From Lachnospiraceae bacterium (GTDB lineage Bacteria > Bacillota > Clostridia > Lachnospirales > Lachnospiraceae), in NCBI GenBank assembly GCA_003520105.1, contig DOVL01000245.1, forward strand, positions 1 to 6,218: a stretch of 6,218 bases of DNA, given 5' to 3'. This document shows, in pieces, positions 1 through 5,543 of this stretch (the stretch's first letter is position 1; each line of letters starts with the position of its first letter). Both the position numbers and the translations under genes were made by a program. The notes beneath the pieces were generated by a model. It was not told the origin of the DNA. It did no database searches and saw only the letters and a program-made list of their open reading frames with translations.

Positions 1-159
1 GAGATAGTAGGACCTAAGGCTGCTTATATAGCCGGCGGTATGGGCGGAACATATATCAGAACAACAGGAGAAGAAGGAAGAGGCTGTCTCTTCATCAAGA
101 TGCCTGAAGGCTACGAGGGTGAAGTTAAGCTGGACTTCTCTGTTATGAAAAATCGATAG
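1..159 (+). CDS. C-terminal end of a probable GH2-type beta-galactosidase (partial, 5' end outside window)
   Basis: An open frame enters from the left edge in frame 1 and stops at TAG 157-159, giving 52 residues. It begins EIVGPKAAYIAGGMGGTYIR, continues with RTTGEEGRG, and ends in a short alternating polar/hydrophobic strand pattern (KLDFSV) before MKNR. An I.GP....GG..GTY.RT..  segment followed by a final beta-strand resembles the C-terminal Ig-like domain of family 2 glycoside hydrolases (beta-galactosidase/beta-glucuronidase type). The identification rests on this short tail and on its place upstream of a galactoside symporter and an alpha-galactosidase. No catalytic residue lies in the window. 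It could instead be the tail of another multidomain carbohydrate-active enzyme. The stop is followed by an 87-nt gap to the transporter, so the two may be co-transcribed. Confidence 0.55.
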   Translation, partial: EIVGPKAAYIAGGMGGTYIRTTGEEGRGCLFIKMPEGYEGEVKLDFSVMKNR

Positions 160-224
160 AATAATATCATGGTTCGCCCGGTCCCGGAACAGGCCGGTCG
201 AAGCTGAAATAGGAATTATTGTTT
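157..224 (+). promoter_or_regulatory. Copy 1 of a two-part motif shared with the gap before the HAD gene
   Basis: The motif is TAGAATAATAT (157-167) followed by GGAATTATTGTTT (212-224). The same 11-mer, and the 13-mer with one change, recur at 4675-4685 and 4707-4719 upstream of the HAD gene. The spacing differs: 44 nt between parts here, holding the GC hairpin, against 21 nt there. TAGAAT matches five of six bases of a sigma-A -10 box, but neither copy has a good -35 at the right distance. It may be a promoter, a regulator site or a chance AT-rich match. The first part overlaps the stop codon of the upstream gene. Confidence 0.3.
173..202 (+). promoter_or_regulatory. GC-rich stem-loop in the leader before the symporter gene
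   Basis: TTCG (173-176) pairs with CGAA (199-202) and CCGG (178-181) pairs with CCGG (194-197), with one C/T mismatch between the two stems and a 12-nt loop. No T-run follows, so it is not an intrinsic terminator. It stands out as GC-rich in an otherwise AT-rich gap. AATAAT (160-165) and ATTATT (215-220) are also complementary and could extend the structure outward. An intercistronic hairpin like this could stabilise or mark a processing point between the upstream enzyme and transporter messages, or sit at the 5' end of a separate transcript. That role is inference. Confidence 0.45.
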
Positions 225-234
225 AATATAGATC

Positions 235-240
235 GGAGGT
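235..240 (+). promoter_or_regulatory. Strong ribosome binding site fixing the symporter start at ATG 247
   Basis: GGAGGT at 235-240 is followed six nucleotides later by ATG 247-249. Two in-frame TTG codons at 241 and 244 also lie downstream but are far too close to the Shine-Dalgarno to serve as starts. ATG 247 is therefore preferred. Confidence 0.85.
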
Positions 241-246
241 TTGTTG

Positions 247-2046
247 ATGGAATTAAAATTTAAAGAGAAAGCTGCATACGGTCTCGGAGCCGTAGGAAAG
301 GATATGGTATATATGCTTTCTGCAAGCTATGTACTGTATTATTTCCAGGATATACTTGGCGTAAGTGCCATAGCAATGGGCGTGATCCTGCTTATTGCAC
401 GTATTTTTGATGCTTTTAACGATCCTATCATGGGTATTATCGTTGCGAAGACCAAGACTAAGTGGGGTAAATTCAGACCATGGCTCCTTATCGGAACCAT
501 TACAAATGCAGTTATCCTCATACTTATGTTCTCGGCACCTCCTTCACTTGATGGCAAGGGACTCGTTGCTTATGCAGCGGCTACCTACATCCTCTGGGGA
601 GTGACATATACAATGATGGATATTCCTTACTGGTCAATGATCCCGGCCTTCACCAAGGGCGGAAAGGAAAGAGAAGGCCTCTCAGCGCTTGCACGTTCCT
701 GCGCAGGTGTAGGTTCTGCACTTATCACTATTATTACAGTTATGGCGGTTTCTGCTATCGGTACCGCTATGACAGGTAAGAGCAAGGATAATATCACAAA
801 GGAGTTCACTTCGGAAGAGAGAAACTTTACGGCCTATGTTATACAGCTGGATGATGATAGTAATCCAACATCAAATGTGACTCCTTATCTAAATGACTTT
901 ATTGATCTTAAGGTTACTCTTAAGGGCACTGATAAGGTCTTTGAGGATAAGATCGTTTTCACAAGTGATAATTCAGACACAGAGTTTACTCTTAATGGCA
1001 TAGAGCCTAAGACAAGTAAGGTTGAATACGCTGCTGACTCTGTCGATGCTGTTGATATCGCAGTTGTTTTCTATGTTGATAAGGATGCATATGATGAGAT
1101 CATTAAAACAGGAATGATTACAGGAAAACTCTCAATGAGCTCAAATATTGAAGTCGAGAGAGTCGGTTTTAAGTATTTCTCTATGGTTGTCGGAGTACTG
1201 TTTGTTATATTTATAATCGTTACATGCGTGTGCATCAAGGAGAAGTCGTCAGTCGATATGGAGACTGCTTCGGTCGGCCAGATGTTCAAGGCACTTGTAC
1301 AGAATGACCAGGCTATGACTATAGTTCTTACGATCGTTCTTGTAAATACAGCAACCTACATCACGTCGAACCTCCTTATCTATTTCTTTAAATACGATCT
1401 TGCCGGATCAAACTGGCAGGGTAATTATACACTTTTCAATACGTTTGCGGGTGGTATACAGATCATCGCTATGATGGCATTCTTCCCGCTCCTGAGAAAG
1501 GCCTTCAATACTCTTAAGATATTCTATATCTGCGTTTTCTCTGCCATCGGCGGATACATCATACTGCTCGCTATGGCACTTTCGGGAACGAAGAATGTAT
1601 TTCCGTTCTTTGTACCGGGCTTCTTCATCATGGGAGCAGTAGGAATACTTAACGTTATCGTCACCATATTCCTCGCAAATACGGTTGATTATGGTGAATA
1701 CAAGAACAAGAGAAGAGATGAGTCGGTTATCTTCTCTATGCAGACCTTCGTTGTTAAGCTTGCTTCAGGTATTGCAGCTCTTGTAGCTTCAATCTGCCTG
1801 ACTGTATTTAATATCCAGGAAAACAGTGATTCTGAAATGACCTTCCAGAGCCTTCTGGATAAGGTGGAGGATCTGAAGAATAATGTTGTTGAGAAGATCG
1901 ATTCAAGTGCTGTTACGGGACTCAGAATGGTTATGACAATGACTCCGATCTTCGTACTTATCGTTGCGCTGATCGTATTCAGAGCAAAGTATAAGCTTAC
2001 GGATGAGAAGCTTGAGGAGATTTCTAACGAGATTCATCACGCATAA
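247..2046 (+). CDS. MelB-type (GPH family) galactoside:cation symporter with a large external-loop insertion
   Basis: An inner-membrane secondary transporter of the glycoside-pentoside-hexuronide:cation symporter family (MFS superfamily), probably importing melibiose or a related galactoside with Na+ or H+. Of 599 aa, about 12 membrane segments are visible, at roughly 9-33, 37-65, 78-97, 105-133, 146-172, 308-330, 350-380, 394-416, 422-446, 452-479, 495-521 and 556-579. Residues known to matter in enterobacterial MelB have counterparts: Lys18/Asp19, Asp55 and Asp59 in ARIFDAFNDPIMG (cation site), Asp125 and Trp129 in MMDIPYWS, Arg150 in the EREGLSALAR segment, and Lys504 in MQTFVVK. Family members are usually about 450-480 aa. 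The excess is a 135-residue stretch between TM5 and TM6 and a longer TM11-TM12 loop, both external by MFS topology. The neighbouring alpha-galactosidase supports the substrate guess. The family call is secure, the exact sugar is not. The symbol melB would fit but is not proven. Confidence 0.92.
   Translation: MELKFKEKAAYGLGAVGKDMVYMLSASYVLYYFQDILGVSAIAMGVILLIARIFDAFNDPIMGIIVAKTKTKWGKFRPWLLIGTITNAVILILMFSAPPSLDGKGLVAYAAATYILWGVTYTMMDIPYWSMIPAFTKGGKEREGLSALARSCAGVGSALITIITVMAVSAIGTAMTGKSKDNITKEFTSEERNFTAYVIQLDDDSNPTSNVTPYLNDFIDLKVTLKGTDKVFEDKIVFTSDNSDTEFTLNGIEPKTSKVEYAADSVDAVDIAVVFYVDKDAYDEIIKTGMITGKLSMSSNIEVERVGFKYFSMVVGVLFVIFIIVTCVCIKEKSSVDMETASVGQMFKALVQNDQAMTIVLTIVLVNTATYITSNLLIYFFKYDLAGSNWQGNYTLFNTFAGGIQIIAMMAFFPLLRKAFNTLKIFYICVFSAIGGYIILLAMALSGTKNVFPFFVPGFFIMGAVGILNVIVTIFLANTVDYGEYKNKRRDESVIFSMQTFVVKLASGIAALVASICLTVFNIQENSDSEMTFQSLLDKVEDLKNNVVEKIDSSAVTGLRMVMTMTPIFVLIVALIVFRAKYKLTDEKLEEISNEIHHA
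763..1167 (+). other. Inserted extracytoplasmic domain within the symporter (TM5-TM6 loop)
   Basis: Codons for residues about 173-307 of the symporter encode a hydrophilic segment without membrane helices or cysteines. I count 26 Asp/Glu against 14 Lys/Arg in it. Several stretches alternate in beta-strand fashion (YVIQL, LKVTLKG, KIVFTS, EFTLNG, VVFYVD, KLSMSS), which suggests a small beta-rich fold. The reading frame is unbroken and typical membrane helices resume directly after it, so this is an insertion rather than a frameshift. In MFS topology with an internal N-terminus the TM5-TM6 loop faces outside. Function is unknown. Sugar capture, cell-wall contact or partner binding are possibilities only. 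Confidence 0.8.
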
Positions 2047-2139
2047 GTTTACTGATTTAAGGATGTCATTTTGGGACATAGTATGTGCTCATCCAGCTAC
2101 AAATTGTTGATATTAATTGTGCAGTATTTGTACGTGCAT

Positions 2140-2143
2140 GGAG
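2140..2143 (+). promoter_or_regulatory. Weak ribosome binding site supporting the alpha-galactosidase start at ATG 2154
   Basis: GGAG (2140-2143) lies 10 nt before ATG 2154. The frame is open further upstream to a GTG at 2085, but the extra 23 residues are unlike the family. MIYFKDRIYHLLTDKTSYIF matches the usual N-terminus of Firmicutes GH36 enzymes, so ATG 2154 is chosen. Confidence 0.65.
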
Positions 2144-2153
2144 TTATTTATAC

Positions 2154-4643
2154 ATGATTTATTTTAAGGATAGAATATATCATCTGTTAACAGATAAAAC
2201 TTCATATATTTTCCTCATAAATGAAGCGGGACTTCCGGAGCATGTGTATTACGGAAAGAAGATTGGTGCGTCTGATGGATCGGTGAATATCGGTGCGATA
2301 AGAGAAAGAATAGGTTTTGCGCCGGGAAATACAACATCTTACAGTGGTGACCATCCAAAGCTTGCGCCTGAAGCTATGAGCAGTGAATACGCTGTGAACG
2401 GTCGCGGTGATGTCAGAGAAGCGGCTGTTACTATAAAGCATAGTAACGGAAGCGTGACGTCGGATTTTACATATGTTACGAGTGAGGTGTTTGAGGGACT
2501 GGGTGATGCGATTAATGATTCGCCGCTGCCGCATTCTTATGATGATTCGGGCAAATACGAACATCTCGTTGTGATTCTGAAGGATAAGACCTATGGCGAG
2601 ACCTTGGAACTGCATTATTTCGTATATCCTGAAGAGGATGTGATCACAAGAAGTGTAAGAGTGGTTAATACTGCTGACAGTTCTATTACAGTAGAGAGGC
2701 TTCTGTCTAACTGCATAGAGCTTCCGACGACTGCACTTAAGGTGACAGGATTTCGAGGCTCATGGGCGCATGAGATGAATCGCTGTGACAATCTGCTCAC
2801 CGGTGGAAAGATTGTATTTGAATCAAAACAGGGCAGCAGCGGAAGCAGGTGTAATCCTTTCGTAATGGCATCAGCCGTAAATACATCAGAGAATTACGGT
2901 GAGGTTTACGGCTTTAATCTGGTATACAGCGGTGATCATTACAGCGCATTTGAGACAAGCGATTACAGCAAGACCAGGTTTGTGAGCGGTATCAATCCGG
3001 AGCATTTTTCATTCGTGATAAAGCCGGGAGAGACGATGCTTTCTCCTGAAGCTGTTATGAGTTTTTCGACAGATGGTTATAACGGCCTCAGCCAAAATAT
3101 GCATCACTTCGTCAAGAAGCATATCGTGAGAGGCGTATGGAGAGATAAGGAGAGACCGATTCTTCTAAACAGCTGGGAAGCTGCGTATTTTGATATAAAT
3201 GAGTCAAAGCTCATGAAGCTTGCCAAGGTCGGAAGAGACTGCGGCATCGAGCTTTTTGTTATGGATGACGGCTGGTTTGGCGAGAGAAATGATGACAAAC
3301 ATTCTCTCGGAGACTGGACTGAGAATAAAAAGAAACTTCCGCACGGTGTTGCGGGACTTGCTGAGAAAATAAATAAGCTTGGCATGAAATTCGGAATCTG
3401 GGTTGAACCTGAGATGGTGAATGTTGATTCCGAGTTATACAGAAAACATCCGGAATATACCATGGAGGTTCCGGGGAAGCCTCATTCAGAGGGCAGAAAC
3501 CAGAGAGTACTTGATCTGGCAAACCCAGAGGTTGTTGATTATTTCGAGAGTGAGATGAAGAGAGTTTTCTCTGCAGGAAGAACGTCGGATTCAGATAAAT
3601 CTGCGGCTTCCGGACAGAATAATTCGCAGAGAAACGGCAGTAAAACAGGTATAATCGAATATGTCAAATGGGACATGAACCGCATCTTCTCGGAGGTGTT
3701 CTCTCAGAGCCTTCCGGCTGACAGGCAGGGTGAGGTTTCTCACAGATATATGCTCGGCCTGTATACACTTCTTGGAAGGCTGATGAAGGACTTTCCGGAT
3801 ATTTTATTTGAGGGCTGTGCATCGGGCGGGAATCGTTTTGATCTCGGAATGTTATGTTTCTTCCCTCAGATCTGGGCGAGTGACAATACTGATGCAATGT
3901 GCAGGCTGGATATCGAGAAGGGATACAGTTACGGCTATCCGATGAATACAATATCTTCACATGTTTCAGGTGTTCCAAATCACCAGACGCTGCGTGTTAC
4001 ACCGATTGATACACGTTTTAATGTTGCCGCGCTTGGCGTTCTGGGTTATGAGTCAAATCTCTGCGATTTCAGCAAGGATGATATTAACAGTATCAAGGAG
4101 CAGGTTGAAACTTATAAGAAATGGCGTAAAACTCTACAGCTCGGTGATTTCTACAGAGCTGAAGCAGAAGCGCTTCAGCAGGGAGCTGTTATGTCCGGAC
4201 TGACAGGTATTTATACCGGCAGCGGTAATGAGAATATACAGAGCTTCACTGTTGTATCGCAGGACAAGAAGGAAGCTATTGGTGTTCTGGTAAGAAGATT
4301 TGCGATCCCTAATTCCGCGAGTCTCAGGTTTAAGGCGAGCGGTCTTGATGAAGAAGGAAAATACCATTTTTATAACATCAAGAAGGATCATAACATCAAG
4401 GAATTCGGTGATCTAATAAATACAGCTACACCTATTCATGTTAAACAGGATGGATTTATTCACAATACTATATCGAAGTTTATGCATCTTTCGGGTGAGG
4501 TAGAAGACGCCTTGTTCTCCGGAAGTGAGCTGATGTATGTTGGTGCAGCGCTTACACCTTCTTATGCCGGAACCGGTTACGAAGATGGTACGAGATTGTT
4601 TAGTGACTATGCTTCGAGGATGTATTTTATCGAGAGAATCTAA
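2154..4643 (+). CDS. GH36 alpha-galactosidase (melibiase), cytoplasmic
   Basis: Hydrolyses terminal alpha-1,6-linked galactose from melibiose and raffinose-family sugars by a retaining mechanism. With the ATG 2154 start it is 829 aa, has no signal peptide and should act in the cytoplasm on imported sugar. Order of domains: N-terminal beta-supersandwich about 1-330, catalytic TIM barrel about 331-690, C-terminal beta-sandwich about 720-829. Active-site blocks are clear: LLNSWEAAYFDI (338-349), VMDDGWFGERNDD (369-381), GIWVEPEMV (414-422), KWDMNR (505-510) with nucleophile Asp507, EGCASGG (553-559), and WASDNTDA (574-581) with acid/base Asp577. The two aspartates are 70 residues apart, as in characterised members. 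It is longer than the roughly 730-aa enzymes because of a polar insertion at about 473-499 and a longer C-terminal domain (FGDLINTATPIHVKQ, then GTGYEDGTRLFSDYASR), the latter familiar from a subset of Firmicutes enzymes. It follows the symporter by 107 nt. Symbols aga or melA would fit. Confidence 0.95.
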   Translation: MIYFKDRIYHLLTDKTSYIFLINEAGLPEHVYYGKKIGASDGSVNIGAIRERIGFAPGNTTSYSGDHPKLAPEAMSSEYAVNGRGDVREAAVTIKHSNGSVTSDFTYVTSEVFEGLGDAINDSPLPHSYDDSGKYEHLVVILKDKTYGETLELHYFVYPEEDVITRSVRVVNTADSSITVERLLSNCIELPTTALKVTGFRGSWAHEMNRCDNLLTGGKIVFESKQGSSGSRCNPFVMASAVNTSENYGEVYGFNLVYSGDHYSAFETSDYSKTRFVSGINPEHFSFVIKPGETMLSPEAVMSFSTDGYNGLSQNMHHFVKKHIVRGVWRDKERPILLNSWEAAYFDINESKLMKLAKVGRDCGIELFVMDDGWFGERNDDKHSLGDWTENKKKLPHGVAGLAEKINKLGMKFGIWVEPEMVNVDSELYRKHPEYTMEVPGKPHSEGRNQRVLDLANPEVVDYFESEMKRVFSAGRTSDSDKSAASGQNNSQRNGSKTGIIEYVKWDMNRIFSEVFSQSLPADRQGEVSHRYMLGLYTLLGRLMKDFPDILFEGCASGGNRFDLGMLCFFPQIWASDNTDAMCRLDIEKGYSYGYPMNTISSHVSGVPNHQTLRVTPIDTRFNVAALGVLGYESNLCDFSKDDINSIKEQVETYKKWRKTLQLGDFYRAEAEALQQGAVMSGLTGIYTGSGNENIQSFTVVSQDKKEAIGVLVRRFAIPNSASLRFKASGLDEEGKYHFYNIKKDHNIKEFGDLINTATPIHVKQDGFIHNTISKFMHLSGEVEDALFSGSELMYVGAALTPSYAGTGYEDGTRLFSDYASRMYFIERI

Positions 4644-4674
4644 TGGATCGCATGAGTAATAACTGATGCATATG

Positions 4675-4719
4675 TAGAATAATATAGCTGGTTTAGATTG
4701 GCGTACGGAATTATTATTT
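4675..4719 (+). promoter_or_regulatory. Copy 2 of the two-part non-coding motif, before the HAD gene
   Basis: TAGAATAATAT (4675-4685) and GGAATTATTATTT (4707-4719) repeat the arrangement at 157-224, with 21 nt between the parts instead of 44. The second part abuts the Shine-Dalgarno GGAGG (4720-4724). TAGAAT could be a -10 box for an internal start, but no convincing -35 is visible about 17 nt upstream. Confidence 0.3.
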
Positions 4720-4736
4720 GGAGGCTATACCGGTAT
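4720..4736 (+). promoter_or_regulatory. Ribosome binding site with a 10-bp palindrome before the HAD start
   Basis: GGAGG (4720-4724) is 13 nt from ATG 4738, longer than the usual 5-9 nt. The space holds a perfect palindrome, ATACCGGTAT (4727-4736). No better in-frame start is closer, and the protein begins as family members do (MQYKNYIFDLYGTL), so ATG 4738 is kept. The palindrome might bind a dimeric regulator or be chance. Confidence 0.45.
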
Positions 4737-4737
4737 T

Positions 4738-5484
4738 ATGCAGTATAAGAATTATATTTTTGATTTATATGGAACTCTGGCTGATATTGAGACTGATGAG
4801 CAGGAGATCAAGCTTTGGAAGAAGATAGCGAAGCTTTACGGCTGCTATGGGGCTTATTATAAGCCGAAGAAGCTGAGGAAGATATTCTTCGAAATGGATA
4901 GGGAGGAGAGAAAACTTCTTAAAGATAAGATCGGATGTGAGCATCCCGAGATCAAGCTTGAGAAAGTATTCTTACGGCTGCTTAAGGAGTATCCTGATGC
5001 AAGGATTCCGGAGAACGAGGCAGTCTGGGCAGAGTTTATGGCAAATGCCTTCAGAGCACTTTCTCGTAAATATATAGAGCTTTTCCAAAATACTCTTGAG
5101 ACACTCGACGCGCTTCGTAAGAAAGGCTGCAAAGTATATATGCTTTCCAATGCACAGGCTATATTTACCAGACCGGAAATAAAGCTTCTTGAACTTGATA
5201 AGCATATGGACAGAATATATATTTCCTCTGATTATGGCGTGATGAAGCCGGACCCAATGTTTATGCAGTGCCTGATAGAGACTGAGAAGATTGATATCAA
5301 AGAATCCGTGATGATTGGAAATGAAGTGAGATCGGATATTAAGGTGGCTGATTCATGCGGCATGGATGCGATACTGCTGAATACCGGAAGATATAGTAAG
5401 AATGAGATCAAAAAGGATGCTGAGGCTAATGGTATCAAGAGAGATTTCGACGTGATTTCGAAGATTGAAGATTTGCTGAAATAA
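4738..5484 (+). CDS. HAD-superfamily hydrolase (subfamily I, helical cap), substrate unknown
   Basis: A 248-aa cytoplasmic protein of the haloacid dehalogenase superfamily, most likely a phosphatase acting on a small phosphorylated metabolite. Motif I is FDLYGTL (8-14) with nucleophile Asp9; position 11 is Tyr where most HAD phosphatases have the general acid/base Asp. A helical, Lys/Glu-rich C1-type cap spans roughly 16-115. Motif II is YMLSNAQ (134-140) with Ser137, motif III is VMKPDP (168-173) with Lys170, and motif IV is GNEVRSD (194-200), supplying Glu196 and Asp200 as likely Mg2+ ligands. DxYGTL is the form seen in L-2-haloacid dehalogenases and in a group of Firmicutes HAD proteins, while motif IV is phosphatase-like. 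The family is secure, the reaction is not. It lies 94 nt after the alpha-galactosidase and 59 nt before rlmH. A role in galactose-phosphate metabolism is conceivable but has no direct support. Confidence 0.88.
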   Translation: MQYKNYIFDLYGTLADIETDEQEIKLWKKIAKLYGCYGAYYKPKKLRKIFFEMDREERKLLKDKIGCEHPEIKLEKVFLRLLKEYPDARIPENEAVWAEFMANAFRALSRKYIELFQNTLETLDALRKKGCKVYMLSNAQAIFTRPEIKLLELDKHMDRIYISSDYGVMKPDPMFMQCLIETEKIDIKESVMIGNEVRSDIKVADSCGMDAILLNTGRYSKNEIKKDAEANGIKRDFDVISKIEDLLK

Positions 5485-5496
5485 TGGAAACTCGGA

Positions 5497-5526
5497 TTGA
5501 CCTTATTGAATGCTAATAATTAATTT
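5497..5526 (+). promoter_or_regulatory. Weak candidate promoter for rlmH
   Basis: TTGACC (5497-5502) matches five of six bases of a sigma-A -35 box. TAATTT (5521-5526), 18 nt downstream, is only a poor -10 match. If real, it would let the housekeeping gene rlmH be expressed independently of the sugar genes. Read-through from upstream is equally possible. Confidence 0.22.
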
Positions 5527-5543
5527 ATGATGAATTGATAGAT

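Noticed and set aside
201..229. Sigma-A promoter with -10 TAATAT (224-229) just before the symporter
   Set aside because: The base pairs 17 nt upstream (AAGCTG) do not resemble a -35 box.
241..246. TTG codons as the symporter start
   Set aside because: They lie directly after the Shine-Dalgarno with almost no spacing; ATG 247 has a six-nucleotide spacing and gives MelB-like numbering of Asp19, Asp55 and Asp59.
2063..2079. Inverted repeat ATGTC...GACAT as an operator before the alpha-galactosidase
   Set aside because: The arms are only 5 bp, there is no second copy and no recognisable promoter beside it; too likely by chance.
2085..2153. Upstream GTG start giving a 23-residue longer alpha-galactosidase
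   Set aside because: The added residues do not resemble the family N-terminus and have no ribosome binding site, while ATG 2154 begins exactly where family members do.
2202..2615. Minus-strand open frame of 137 codons opposite the alpha-galactosidase
   Set aside because: It is antisense to a clear GH36 gene, lacks a ribosome binding site and its translation matches no family I recognise; the other minus-strand frames in the window are rejected for the same reasons.
5527..5541. Mini-ORF ATG ATG AAT TGA just before rlmH as a translational regulator
   Set aside because: It has no ribosome binding site and is only three codons long; such patterns are common in AT-rich gaps.
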